Assembly: GCF_002042965.1 (NCBI RefSeq)
Contig: NZ_MZNT01000001.1
Coordinates: forward strand, 806,001 to 870,000
Source of the DNA: Paenibacillus sp. 32352
Lineage (GTDB): Bacteria; Bacillota; Bacilli; Paenibacillales; NBRC-103111
Reading direction: 5' to 3'
Length of the DNA stretch: 64,000 bases
Shown: positions 8,905 through 17,361 of the stretch, one piece after another
Position numbering within the stretch: the stretch's first letter is position 1
Layout: every line of letters begins with the position of its first letter
Notes under the pieces: generated by a model
What the model was told of the DNA's origin: nothing
Databases searched by the model: none
The model's input: only the letters and a program-made list of their open reading frames with translations
Translations under genes and position numbers: made by a program

Positions 8905-8918
8905 ACCGTTCGGTTACT

Positions 8919-8955
8919 GAAAAAGCCCATGATGATCATGGACTTTTTCTTTTTT
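8919..8955. terminator. Bidirectional terminator between convergent genes
   Basis: A 14-bp stem with a single mismatch (AAAAAGCCCATGAT paired with ATCATGGACTTTTT) is followed by a T run on the plus strand; the A-rich left arm gives a U-rich end on the minus strand. It overlaps the stop codon of the convergent AraC gene at 8936. Confidence 0.8.
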
Positions 8956-9748
8956 GATACTTCCTGTACTGCAAAGGTGACAACCCTGTTGATTCTTTGA
9001 AAGCTTTTGAAAAATAATTACTGTCATTAAACCCGCAGTCGAAAGCGATTTGCCTGATAGAATGATTTGTACCTTTTAACATCTGCTTGGCCTTGTTGAT
9101 TCTTATGATCTGCACATACTCTTTAAAGCCCAGCCCTGTAGTTTTAAGAAAAAGTCTGGATAGATGAGATTTGCTTAAATTAAGCATGTCAGACGCAGAG
9201 TCCAATGTTATCGATAAATGATAATTTGCATTAATGTACCGAACAAGTCTTTCTATAGTGGGGTTTGCATTGCTGCTGCTATTATAGACGAATTCCGACT
9301 TGTTTCTAATAAAGTAGGAAAGCAGCTGGATGAAATAACTTTTAATAAGATCAGAGGATAAGTCATCATTCCTATCCATTTCCTCTCCTATCATAAAGAA
9401 TAGCTTTTTAATCCGTTCAGGGTCCTGTGGCTTGTAAATACACTGCTCAAAAAGAGGTCTCAATTTGCATATGAATTTTGAACCTATGTAGTCCTCGGTA
9501 AAGTTAATGACGGCCCTCTCATAGCTTCGCGAAATATAATTATTCTTGTGTAACGTTCCTTTGGGAATAAAAAGGATATTATGATCAGAAACCGAATAAG
9601 TTTTATCCTTTACAAAGTACTCGCTGCTGCCGGAAATAAGAAAATAAATTTCATAATTGTCATGATAATGATAGCTGGATTTAATAAGAACTGATTTAGA
9701 ATAACCGTATTGAATCCCTGGTAGAGGGCTATCATCCTTTTTGGGCAC
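8936..9748 (-). CDS. AraC family regulator with N-terminal cupin domain
   Basis: The product (270 aa) has an N-terminal cupin-like sensor with 'HYHDNYEIYFLISG' near residue 27 and 'ILFIPKGTLHKNNY' near 58, then two helix-turn-helix motifs in the last ~100 residues, ending in the family signature 'IAFDCGFNDSNYFSKAFKESTGLSPLQYRK'-like block. Such proteins bind a sugar with the cupin and activate nearby promoters. The start is GTG at 9748 behind AAAGGTGA. It lies in the same direction as the next AraC gene and convergent with the orphan sugar-binding lipoprotein, its most likely target; the target is inferred from position only. Confidence 0.85.
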   Translation of the reverse strand: MPKKDDSPLPGIQYGYSKSVLIKSSYHYHDNYEIYFLISGSSEYFVKDKTYSVSDHNILFIPKGTLHKNNYISRSYERAVINFTEDYIGSKFICKLRPLFEQCIYKPQDPERIKKLFFMIGEEMDRNDDLSSDLIKSYFIQLLSYFIRNKSEFVYNSSSNANPTIERLVRYINANYHLSITLDSASDMLNLSKSHLSRLFLKTTGLGFKEYVQIIRINKAKQMLKGTNHSIRQIAFDCGFNDSNYFSKAFKESTGLSPLQYRKYQKRKSP

Positions 9749-9822
9749 TATCGTTCACCTTTCCATGACAATAATAGCAATAAAGCAGTTCTGCTATGCG
9801 AGGCGCGATGTAGGGCATTGAC

Positions 9823-10605
9823 TCACTTCCTCACAGCAGAAGGCGGGTATCCCTTAATCGATTTGAAGACATTACTAAAATAGGAAATATCGTGAAAGCC
9901 ACAACGTTCGGCAACCCCCGTTACAGAAAATCCCCCGGTCGACAAAAGCATCTCGGCATGATTGACACGGATCTGGTTCAAATATTCCTTAAACGAGCAG
10001 CCGGTATTGATTTTAAACAGCTTCCCCAGATAAGCCGGATGAAGATTGACGATCCTGGCTATCTTGGTTAAGTCCAATTCCTCCGAATAATGCTCCATGA
10101 CGTATTCCAGCACTTGATTGATCCTTTTGTCGGATCGAACCGCAGCCTCTTTGCGATAGTAGATGGTCATAACCTGATGCATGATCAGCATGAATAACGC
10201 CCTTGATTGCATGATATATCCCGGCTGCCTGCCGGCCCAAACCTGATTGAACTGTCGGATGTAATTTAACATTTCACTTGTAATGATATTTTTGGTCACA
10301 ATATCGAGCGGAAGCGCATCCGGGCTGCCCATGGGTAACCAGTTGAAATTGAAGGCATAGGAATGCATGGGGGTTTCCTTAATAGTATGAGCCTCGCGTT
10401 CGCTTCCCAAAGGGATGTAGATGACATCGCCTGCTTCCACCGTATATTTTACACCGTTGACGTAATAGTTTGATTTCCCCTCAACAACAAAGGTAAGATC
10501 ATGGAATTGGATGATATCCCTTTCAATCTTCCATTCCGGGAAGCAGCGCCTATCTACAAAATGGATAATACCGGGGAGTCTTGTTTGAAGCTGTTCCATG
10601 TTCAA
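9823..10605 (-). CDS. AraC family regulator with N-terminal cupin domain
   Basis: This 260-aa regulator has a cupin-like sensor half ('DLTFVVEGKSNYYVNG', 'VEAGDVIYIPLGSEREAHT') and a C-terminal double helix-turn-helix with the closing 'VAERCGFHDISYFSNVFKSIKG' AraC signature. It differs in sequence from the AraC protein encoded 74 bp downstream, so the two are old paralogues or independent recruits. The start may be TTG 10605 (AGGTGG 9 nt upstream) or ATG 10599; the choice changes only two residues. It is divergent from the deleted sugar-binding gene at 11016, which carries a cre site and promoter-like box in the shared gap, so the relic was probably once its target. Confidence 0.83.
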   Translation of the reverse strand: MNMEQLQTRLPGIIHFVDRRCFPEWKIERDIIQFHDLTFVVEGKSNYYVNGVKYTVEAGDVIYIPLGSEREAHTIKETPMHSYAFNFNWLPMGSPDALPLDIVTKNIITSEMLNYIRQFNQVWAGRQPGYIMQSRALFMLIMHQVMTIYYRKEAAVRSDKRINQVLEYVMEHYSEELDLTKIARIVNLHPAYLGKLFKINTGCSFKEYLNQIRVNHAEMLLSTGGFSVTGVAERCGFHDISYFSNVFKSIKGYPPSAVRK

Positions 10606-11015
10606 CTTTGCCCACCACCTGTATCAAATCGAAAATAACCGGGTGCCTCAACAAAAGTCATCGTACAAGACCATAGTAACATTGATTCATGGCGCAATAA
10701 AGAGATGCCAGACAAAAATTATTTAATAATTACAAATAAAATCTAATTCCTCCATGGATTATGAAAGCGTTTTTACTATATAATGAATCCATTAGAAATG
10801 CCACAAGCCTAAGCCGATTAGACATGACGGAACGGGACCGCATGGAAACGCCGTATGACGTGCCGGATGGAGGTTCACTGCCCTAAAGCTGAATTATAAA
10901 ATTACAAACTTTTCTGGTCTGTAAATGCAAGTTTTCTTATTGTAAACCACTATCGTTGAAAGCTGTTCTGCTATGATACATACGAGAAATCATGAATGAT
11001 ATGGGGAGGATCAGA
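10606..11015 (+). promoter_or_regulatory. Divergent regulatory region with cre site and -10 box
   Basis: In this 410-bp gap a cre-like site, ATGAAAGCGTTTTTA (10761-10775, 14 of 15 consensus positions), is followed four bases later by a perfect TATAAT (10779-10784). No good -35 box is seen at 16-18 bp. The arrangement would put CcpA over the core promoter of the gene at 11016, which is now a pseudogene. The ribosome site of that gene is GGGGAGG just before 11016. No gene was found inside the gap. Confidence 0.6.
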
Positions 11016-11485
11016 ATGAAGACGAGGAATTATTTGATTGTCACGGTTATGCTATCGCTGCTTTCGTTAACGGCTTGCGCAAGTCAGAAAAATGGCGCAG
11101 TAGAGACCAGCGGGGATGCTTCTGTAAATACGGAACCCGTTAAATTGAGACTGGCCGTAGTATCAACTGCGTTCTGTCAGTGATGACTAGCGATGAGGTG
11201 CAGAATCTGCTGAATAAAAACGGCGTACTTACCTCCTTGAAAAAAACGCCTGAGTTGATAAAGGAGTATGGCGCGGAAATTCCCACAGTCAAAGGGAAAA
11301 ACGTGAATGCTCTCTTTGCCCTGAAGCCGGCAGTGAAAGAATTTACTAAATTTGAGGATAAAGGCAGATCCCTTGTAAATTCAGCTGCAAACGATGTGCT
11401 GCTTAAGGGTACGAACGTGAACACCGCATTGAAGAATGCGGAGGAACAATTGGACCAGTTTATTATACAGCAATCCCAAAATTAA
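11016..11485 (+). pseudogene. Deleted sugar-binding lipoprotein gene (N- and C-terminal pieces only)
   Basis: The 5' piece (11016 to about 11165) encodes a lipoprotein signal peptide with lipobox 'SLTAC' and the start of a mature protein ('NTEPVKLRL'). The frame then hits TGA at 11181. The 3' piece (about 11171-11485), in another frame, encodes 'SVMTSDEVQNLLNKNG ... PTVKGKNVNALF ... NTALKNAEEQ', which aligns with the C-terminal ~100 residues of the intact lipoprotein at 7582-8904 ('SIFTSDEVQAELSKSG ... PYLKGKNVSGIF'). About 300 codons between are missing and the junction is out of frame, so this is an internal deletion rather than a point mutation. The start is ATG 11016 behind GGGGAGG. Its promoter region still carries a cre site. 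Confidence 0.85.
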
Positions 11486-11545
11486 TGAGAGTTTCATTGG
11501 AAGGGTACCGTCTTCCGACACTTTAAAATGAAGCTTGCTTGACAA

Positions 11546-11600
11546 AAGCAGCCTGTATGATCCGGGTCGGGGTGATCAGGCTGCTTCTATTCTTGTTTTA
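11546..11600 (+). terminator. Rho-independent terminator after the pseudogene
   Basis: AGCAGCCTG plus GATC (with a 3-nt bulge) pairs with GATCAGGCTGCT across a GC-rich loop, and a T-rich tail (TTCTATTCTTGTTTT) follows. It separates the relic from the sensor operon starting at 11726. Confidence 0.7.
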
Positions 11601-11675
11601 AACTGAAAAAATCATAACAAATTCGCATCATTTTCTATTTTCTTAATCTGTAAAAAAGCTTAAAATATGTAATGG

Positions 11676-11690
11676 CGCAAGCGCTTTAAT
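11676..11690 (-). promoter_or_regulatory. Weak cre-like site before the sensor operon
   Basis: Read on the minus strand the bases match 13 of 15 positions of the CcpA cre consensus, around the AAGCGCTT core. It lies 36 bp before the kinase start codon. The match is weaker than at the other sites in the window. Confidence 0.35.
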
Positions 11691-11725
11691 TAAGCAACGA
11701 AACGATGAGAACCGGGGGGACCGGC

Positions 11726-13540
11726 ATGAGATGGTACCGTTGGATCGCCTCCAGTTTAAGGGCAAAAATGTTAGTCATGTTTGTGATGCTGACGGCGGTT
11801 CCCTTAATAGTGATAGGGATTATCAGCTACACGAAATCGTATAACACCGTTTCCAAGCACAGCATTGCAACGACGGAGCTTGTAGCGGAGCATCTGAAAA
11901 ACGATATCGATGTGCTGTTTTCGGACAACCGGAAATTTTTGGACATCAGCAGAAACTCCAATGTGCTGAGGTTTCTGCTCATTCAGAGCGAGACATATAA
12001 CGAGGCTAAGGATATATTAAAAACGTTCAGCCTTTACCGGGATACATACAGGTTCAGCAATGGCCTGACGAATATTATATTGTTTAACCGCTATGGCAAG
12101 GGGATTAGCGAGAAGCGAGGTATTTTTCAAATGGAGGAGGACCCGTTCTTCTATCCTGAGTTCAAGAGCTTGTTGGCTCATCCCGACGAGGTGCTTATCA
12201 TTCCGCCTGCCGGCTCGCAAGGGATCAGCAATTTGGACCGGGCAGAGGAGGAGCGTCCGCCATTAATTTCGATTATTTCCACGGTAAAGCAGGAGATTAC
12301 GGACGAAGTCATCGGTTTTATGGTGATGAATTTGGATGTATCGGTTATCGAAAATTTTTGCAACAATACCAAGATGGGGGACAGCGGCTTCTTTTATGTC
12401 ATGGACCCGCAGGGCAAGCCGATTATTTTGCCAGAAAGGCTAAAATCAACAGGGGCTGTAGCAGGCTTGACGAAGCAGCAATTAAGTGCTGTGTCGGGGA
12501 ACGACATTCGTGAGCTGGCGGGGAAGAGACAGTTTATCGTGTACAAGACTTCAGAGCTTACAGGCTGGAAGGTCGTCGGGGAAGTGCCTCTGGAGGAAGT
12601 GACCAAGGATGCGGATCAGATTCAGACCCTTATATTTGTCAGCGTCATCTTTACGATTGCCTTTACTATTGCTTTATACGCCTACGTATCCAACCGGTTG
12701 ATCCGACCGATCCGGTACTTAAAAAATAAAATGCGCCAAGCGGCCTCCGGTTATTTGGATGCTAAGGTGCCTGGCGGGGGTCAGGATGAAATAGCCGATT
12801 TGGGGGTCAGCTTCAACATGATGCTCGACCAGATCAAGCTGCTGATTGAAGCTAGTATTAAGGAGCAAGAGCAGATCAAGCTTGCGGAGCTCCGGACCCT
12901 GCAGGCTCAAATTAACCCGCATTTTTTGTACAATACGCTCGATTCGATTATTTGGCTGGCGGAAAACGGAAAAAGCGAGGAAGTGATCGGCATTGTGAAT
13001 GCGCTCGCAAGCTTCTTCAGGATTTCGTTAAGCAAAGGCAGGGATGAGATTACGATTAAAGAAGAGCTGGATCATATCGCCAACTATCTCACGATCCAGC
13101 AGATGAGGTACAGGGACATTCTGGACTATGAAATTGATGTGCAGGACAGCGTGCTTAGCTGCAGTGTTTTGAAAATGACACTCCAACCGCTGGTTGAAAA
13201 TGCTTTGTATCACGGCATTAAGAACAAGCGGGGGAGGGGCTGTATTCGAATCACAGGCGGGTTTGGAGCTAACGGCAATATCGAGCTGTGCGTATCGGAT
13301 AACGGCGCAGGCATGACGGCGGAGAAGCAAGAGCAGCTTAGACAGCTTCTTGCAGAGAGCAAGCACCTTCAAGCCCAGCCGGCGGGGTTCGGAATTATCA
13401 ATGTGCACCAGAGAATTAATCTTTATAACGGAGACCCGTACGGTATTCGGATCGAAAGCGAATATGGCTTTGGCACGACAGTGCTCGTGAGTATACCGAT
13501 AAGGAGAGAGCAAGATGAAAAAGGTGTTGTTGGTGGATGA
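11726..13540 (+). CDS. YesM-family sensor histidine kinase
   Basis: This is the membrane sensor of a two-component pair. I start it at ATG 11726, behind GGGGGG; the in-frame ATG at 11705 lacks a ribosome site. The 604-aa product has a transmembrane helix near residues 10-33, a large extracellular dCache-like domain, a second helix near 300-322, a HAMP linker, a His_kinase domain with the phospho-acceptor in 'QINPHFLYNTLD' (His399), and an HATPase_c domain with N box 'LVENALYHGIKNK', G1 box 'DNGAGMT' and G2 'GFGIINV'. The next gene overlaps its end by 26 bp and encodes the response regulator. Two sugar-binding lipoproteins in the same operon suggest ligand-loaded lipoproteins signal through it, as in the AraPST arabinose sensor of Geobacillus stearothermophilus (AraS role). 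Confidence 0.88.
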   Translation: MRWYRWIASSLRAKMLVMFVMLTAVPLIVIGIISYTKSYNTVSKHSIATTELVAEHLKNDIDVLFSDNRKFLDISRNSNVLRFLLIQSETYNEAKDILKTFSLYRDTYRFSNGLTNIILFNRYGKGISEKRGIFQMEEDPFFYPEFKSLLAHPDEVLIIPPAGSQGISNLDRAEEERPPLISIISTVKQEITDEVIGFMVMNLDVSVIENFCNNTKMGDSGFFYVMDPQGKPIILPERLKSTGAVAGLTKQQLSAVSGNDIRELAGKRQFIVYKTSELTGWKVVGEVPLEEVTKDADQIQTLIFVSVIFTIAFTIALYAYVSNRLIRPIRYLKNKMRQAASGYLDAKVPGGGQDEIADLGVSFNMMLDQIKLLIEASIKEQEQIKLAELRTLQAQINPHFLYNTLDSIIWLAENGKSEEVIGIVNALASFFRISLSKGRDEITIKEELDHIANYLTIQQMRYRDILDYEIDVQDSVLSCSVLKMTLQPLVENALYHGIKNKRGRGCIRITGGFGANGNIELCVSDNGAGMTAEKQEQLRQLLAESKHLQAQPAGFGIINVHQRINLYNGDPYGIRIESEYGFGTTVLVSIPIRREQDEKGVVGG

Positions 13541-15050
13541 TGAAATCCTCGTTCGGGAAGGTATCTGCAACCGGATACAGTGGGAGAAAGAGGGGTTTAT
13601 TTATTGCGGCGACGCATCGGACGGGGAGATGGCGCTCCCCTTAATCGAGAACCTGGCACCGGATATTTTGTTAACCGATATTAAAATGCCTTTTATGGAC
13701 GGACTCCAGCTTAGCCGGATTGTGAAAGAGAAGATGCCTGCGGTCAAAATCATCATTTTAAGCGGGCACGATGAATTTCACTATGCAAGGGAAGCTTTGC
13801 GGATTGGGGTAGAGGAATACTGCTTAAAACCGATTAACGCGAAGGAGCTGCTTCAAGTACTCCAAGGGGTTGCGGCCAAAATCGATATGGAGCGCGAGGA
13901 ACAGAAAAATAAAGAGCTGCTGCAGATGAGAGCGAGCATCAACCAGGAAACCGTCAGGGAACAGCTGCTGATCGACTTGTGCTCCGGCGCTATTCCGACA
14001 GCGGATGCTATTCATGCGGCCGAGGCGCTTGGTATTGGTCTCATTGCAAGGCATTACCTGGTAGTGCTTGCGGAGTTGACGGATGAAGCTGAGACACACT
14101 CGTTATTTAAACAATTATTGAGTGACATGTTGGGCCATCTGCATGTGAAACGCAGCAAAAAAGAGCATGTCTGGATAATAAAAGGGGAAGAAACGGTAGG
14201 GGTGGAGAATACTGCCCACGGCCTTATCCGCAAGCTGAAGCAGATAGAAGAAGGACTTGGCTGCATCCTTTATTATGGCAAAGGAACCGTGAAAGGGCGA
14301 GTCCAGGAAATTGCCGCGTCGTTTTCTGAAGCAGAGCAAAATAAGTGCTACCATTATTTTTTACGCAATCGTCCGATCGTCAGCGTGGATAAAGGAGGCT
14401 TGGCGGGCTATGACCGTCATCAAGTGACCAATTTTTTGAAAATGGGCGATGCTTCCAGGATCGAGAGTTTTGTTTGCGGTTACATTCATAGCATTGATAA
14501 GCAGACGGGGGCGGAAAGCAAGTTTTACTGGCATTATCTTATTCTGGATATGATTGCCTCTGTAATGGCGGTTATCCATGAATCGAACGGAGACGTGCAG
14601 GCATTTCTATCCGAGATGGCACCGGTGGAGGAAACGCTGTTAATGAGCAATACGCTGGAGGAGGTGCGGGCATGTGCCACCACAGTTCTCATGCTTGCCT
14701 TTCAGCATCGGGAGCGCATAACTGACAAATACGGCGAGCTGCTCGCCAAGGCGAAGGATTATATCGATAAAAATTTTGATAATCCGGACCTCTCCTTGCA
14801 GGCTGTTGCAGCCTATGTGAACGTAAGCCCCAGCCATTTCAGCGGGATTTTCTCTCAGGGGACAGGGCAGACATTTATCGATTATTTAATTAAGACGCGC
14901 ATTAAGAGGGCGATGGAGCTGCTCAAAACAACGAGTGCCAAATCATATGAAATCGCTGCCATGGTGGGCTATAACGACCCGCATTATTTTAATACGGTAT
15001 TTAAAAAAATCACTGGTGTTACAACCAAAGTATTCCGTAATCAGGCATAG
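13515..15050 (+). CDS. YesN-family response regulator with AraC-type DNA-binding domain
   Basis: The product (511 aa) begins with a receiver domain: acidic pocket 'VDDE' at residues 7-10, phospho-acceptor Asp in 'LLTDIKMPFMDG' near residue 55, and Lys in 'CLKPINAKEL' near 105. A middle region of ~250 residues follows, then an AraC double helix-turn-helix in the last ~100 residues ('LSLQAVAAYVNVSPSHFSGIF', 'IAAMVGYNDPHYFNTVFKKITG'). The ATG at 13515 lies inside the end of the kinase gene behind AAGGAGAG, so translation is coupled. Likely targets are the transporter operon at 17362 and the enzyme genes; this is inferred by analogy with AraT of the Geobacillus AraPST system and from position. 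Confidence 0.9.
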   Translation: MKKVLLVDDEILVREGICNRIQWEKEGFIYCGDASDGEMALPLIENLAPDILLTDIKMPFMDGLQLSRIVKEKMPAVKIIILSGHDEFHYAREALRIGVEEYCLKPINAKELLQVLQGVAAKIDMEREEQKNKELLQMRASINQETVREQLLIDLCSGAIPTADAIHAAEALGIGLIARHYLVVLAELTDEAETHSLFKQLLSDMLGHLHVKRSKKEHVWIIKGEETVGVENTAHGLIRKLKQIEEGLGCILYYGKGTVKGRVQEIAASFSEAEQNKCYHYFLRNRPIVSVDKGGLAGYDRHQVTNFLKMGDASRIESFVCGYIHSIDKQTGAESKFYWHYLILDMIASVMAVIHESNGDVQAFLSEMAPVEETLLMSNTLEEVRACATTVLMLAFQHRERITDKYGELLAKAKDYIDKNFDNPDLSLQAVAAYVNVSPSHFSGIFSQGTGQTFIDYLIKTRIKRAMELLKTTSAKSYEIAAMVGYNDPHYFNTVFKKITGVTTKVFRNQA

Positions 15051-15072
15051 CGATAAGAAGGGGGGAACGGCC

Positions 15073-16047
15073 ATGCAGGCCCTAGTTACAAACCGGGCTT
15101 TACTGATTCTATGCTGCATTATGATAAGCCTGACCAGCGGCTGCAAGCAAGAGCCGACGGCAGCATCTTCAACTATTCAGCAGCATGGAGCGGGAGGGAG
15201 TGTGCAGAAGAAGGGCCGTACGTTCGCTATCGTCTACTCGACTGCCGATGTGTTTCACAAGGTAGTGACGAGCAGGGCAGAAGCCGTTGCAAGCAAGCTG
15301 GGTGCACAGCTCGTGATTAAGGCACCGGATGAGGCGAATCTCGAGCAGCAAATTCGGATGATGGAAAATCTGATCAAGCAGCGCGTGGACGGCATTGCAG
15401 TTAGTCCGGTTAATGCGGATGCATTAGCGCCTTACATTAATAAAGCGGTGGATGCCGGTATTCAAGTCATCTGCTTCGATAATGACGCACCGCAAAGCAA
15501 ACGTGCCGCCTTCATAGGTGTCAATAATTATGAGGCTGGCCGTATGCTTGCTTCGTATATTGATCGCGCATTGGACGGGAAGGGAATGATCATTGCCGAG
15601 ACAGGTACGATATCCTATTCCAGTATACAGCAGCGGGTTGCCGGGCTTAGAGACTACTTGGCCAGGTTGCCGGAAATGCAGCTCCTTGAACTGAGAACGG
15701 ACGGGGATAGTCTTGATAAAGCGATAGCAAATGTAGAAAAGATGATAGATGCACATCCGCATTTTGAAGCCTATGCCGCCCTGGATTCGTTAGCGGGCTC
15801 TGCGGCGATTCTTGTTTGGAAAGCAAAGGGTTTAAGCCAATTATCGGTAACAACCAGCGGTTCCCCGGAGCTGTTGGACGGGGTTATGAACAAGCAGATT
15901 ACCGCTCTAATGTCGCTTCAGGAGGATGCTTGGGGGGACAGGATCATCCAGCTGCTAAATGATGCTTGCGACGGAAAGGCGGTGCAGGAATGGAATCAGT
16001 TAGAGCCGACCTTTGTAACGCAGCAATCATTGAAGAGCATTAAATAA
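15073..16047 (+). CDS. Sugar-binding lipoprotein of the sensor operon (Peripla_BP_4 type)
   Basis: The correct start is ATG 15073 behind AAGGGGGGAACGG, 22 bp after the regulator; the frame is open further upstream but only as overlap with the regulator gene. The 324-aa product has a lipoprotein signal with lipobox 'LTSGC' near residue 23 and a type-1 periplasmic-binding fold of the RbsB/YtfQ kind ('RVDGIAVSPVNADALAPYINKAVDAGIQVICFDNDAP', broken here only for illustration, near 115-150). The sequence is quite different from the transporter's own binding protein. Its place in the kinase-regulator operon makes it a candidate ligand sensor that presents sugar to the kinase, the role of AraP in Geobacillus. 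It could also feed an importer. Confidence 0.8.
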   Translation: MQALVTNRALLILCCIMISLTSGCKQEPTAASSTIQQHGAGGSVQKKGRTFAIVYSTADVFHKVVTSRAEAVASKLGAQLVIKAPDEANLEQQIRMMENLIKQRVDGIAVSPVNADALAPYINKAVDAGIQVICFDNDAPQSKRAAFIGVNNYEAGRMLASYIDRALDGKGMIIAETGTISYSSIQQRVAGLRDYLARLPEMQLLELRTDGDSLDKAIANVEKMIDAHPHFEAYAALDSLAGSAAILVWKAKGLSQLSVTTSGSPELLDGVMNKQITALMSLQEDAWGDRIIQLLNDACDGKAVQEWNQLEPTFVTQQSLKSIK

Positions 16048-16086
16048 TACAATGTGTCTTCATTTCGATAAGGGAAGGTGAATGGG

Positions 16087-17118
16087 GTGTATAATCGTTG
16101 GGGGAAGGCGGTCATCCTTTTGTTGGTATTTCTCTGCGCGTGTACATCTGTGCCTGTACCGAAGGAGACCCTTGTACAAGCTCCCGCCGTGCTCCAAACG
16201 GATTCCAGCCTGACAACGGCTCTCAAGCAAGACGAGCGGCCAGTCGTACTTGGGTTCTCGCAGGTTGGAGCGGAAAGCCGCTTTCGTAACGCGAATACCA
16301 AATCCATTCAGGATGCCGCCAGGCAAGCGGGAATCGACTTGAAATTTTCGGATGCCGAGCAGCAGCAAAGCAAGCAAATTGAAGCGATCCGTTCCTATAT
16401 TGCGGCAAAGGTTGACGTGATAGCCTTCTCTCCTGTCATTGAGACAGGCTGGGACAACGTACTTATGGAAGCGAAAGAGGCTGGTATTCCCGTCATTATA
16501 ACGGATCGGTCTGTGGACGTGAAGGACCACTCCTTGTATATTACGCTTATTGGCTCTAATTTTGTGGAAGAAGGCCGCAAAGCAGGGAAATATGTCATCG
16601 ATAAAATGAGGAACGTTAACGGGTCCATCCGTATTGCCGAAATCCGCGGTACGGAGAACTCGGCACCTGCGCTGGATCGGAAGCGGGGATTTGAGGAAAT
16701 TATTAAGGATAACCCGAACATGGAAATCATCGCCAGCGAAACGGGCAATTTTACAAGAGAAGAAGGCAAGGAAGTCATGACCCGTTTTTTAAAGAAGCAT
16801 GGCCGCGATATTCAGGTGCTGTTCGCCCACAATGATGATATGGCGTTCGGAGCCATGGAAGCCATGGAGGAAATAGGCTTAAGACCCGGCAAGGATATCG
16901 TGATCGTTTCGGTCGATGGCGGGAAGGAAGCCTTTCAAGCGATGCTGGATGGCAGGCTCAACTGTACGGTGGAATGTAATCCGCTGTTCGGACCGCTCTT
17001 AATGCAGGCGGTTCGGGAGCTTATGGCGGGAAGGAATATCCCGAAGCGAATTATTGTTAAAGAGGGGGTGTTCACGCAGGGGACCGCCGCCCGTGAGATC
17101 GGCAATCGTAAATATTAG
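16087..17118 (+). CDS. Second sugar-binding lipoprotein of the sensor operon (YtfQ-like)
   Basis: The likely start is GTG 16087, 8 nt after AGGGAAGG; the GTG at 16078 overlaps that ribosome site. The product (343 aa) has a short lipoprotein signal ending 'VFLCAC'. The mature part is a close paralogue of the transporter-binding protein at 17362: both contain 'LGFSQVGAES/LGFAQVGAES', 'QIKAIRSYIA..VDVIAFSPV', 'HNDDMA' and end '..REIGNRKY/..KELPNRQY'. The family includes E. coli YtfQ, the galactofuranose-binding protein. It closes the kinase operon (39 bp after the previous gene) and precedes a terminator, so it is co-regulated with the sensor rather than with the permeases. It may be a second ligand-sensing subunit, or a back-up binding protein for the same importer. 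Confidence 0.82.
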   Translation: MYNRWGKAVILLLVFLCACTSVPVPKETLVQAPAVLQTDSSLTTALKQDERPVVLGFSQVGAESRFRNANTKSIQDAARQAGIDLKFSDAEQQQSKQIEAIRSYIAAKVDVIAFSPVIETGWDNVLMEAKEAGIPVIITDRSVDVKDHSLYITLIGSNFVEEGRKAGKYVIDKMRNVNGSIRIAEIRGTENSAPALDRKRGFEEIIKDNPNMEIIASETGNFTREEGKEVMTRFLKKHGRDIQVLFAHNDDMAFGAMEAMEEIGLRPGKDIVIVSVDGGKEAFQAMLDGRLNCTVECNPLFGPLLMQAVRELMAGRNIPKRIIVKEGVFTQGTAAREIGNRKY

Positions 17119-17144
17119 GATATAAAGCTGTAATAGCTCCGTAT

Positions 17145-17169
17145 AAAGCCCAATTACCGGGCTTTTTTT
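17145..17169 (+). terminator. Rho-independent terminator of the sensor operon
   Basis: AAAGCCC (17145-17151) pairs with GGGCTTT (17159-17165) over a 7-nt loop, followed by a run of Ts. It separates the sensor operon from the transporter operon. Confidence 0.9.
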
Positions 17170-17288
17170 GTTTATTCTTTGACGCGGCGGGACGAAAAAA
17201 TTCAAATTACTTCATAAAAAAACAAAATTTCGATTCTCGAGGCTCGAAAACACCGAAAAAGACTCTAATTTATTCAGAATGGATTCTA

Positions 17289-17361
17289 TTCAATCGCATT
17301 TGAAAGCGTTTTAAAATAAAGCTACACCCATCGATGGTGAAATAAAAGGAGGGTTTAACGG
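17289..17361 (+). promoter_or_regulatory. Transporter operon promoter with overlapping cre site
   Basis: A TTCAAT (17289-17294) and TAAAAT (17312-17317) pair is spaced by 17 bp. A cre-like site TTGAAAGCGTTTTAA (17300-17314, 14 of 15 positions) covers the spacer and the start of the -10 box, so bound CcpA would block polymerase. An AAAGGAGGG ribosome site precedes the ATG at 17362. Confidence 0.65.

Noticed and set aside
7485-10852. GGCGTTTCCA at 7485-7494 and its inverse at 10843-10852, upstream of the two paralogous binding-protein genes
   Set aside because: A 10-bp match in opposite orientations and at different distances is too weak to call a shared operator.
11016-11485. Two small genes instead of one broken gene
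   Set aside because: Both pieces align with the two ends of the intact paralogue at 7582 in the right order, which fits a deletion better than independent genes.
14935-15072. Upstream extension of the first sensor lipoprotein gene to 14935
   Set aside because: It overlaps the response regulator, would hide the lipoprotein signal peptide, and the ribosome site belongs to ATG 15073.
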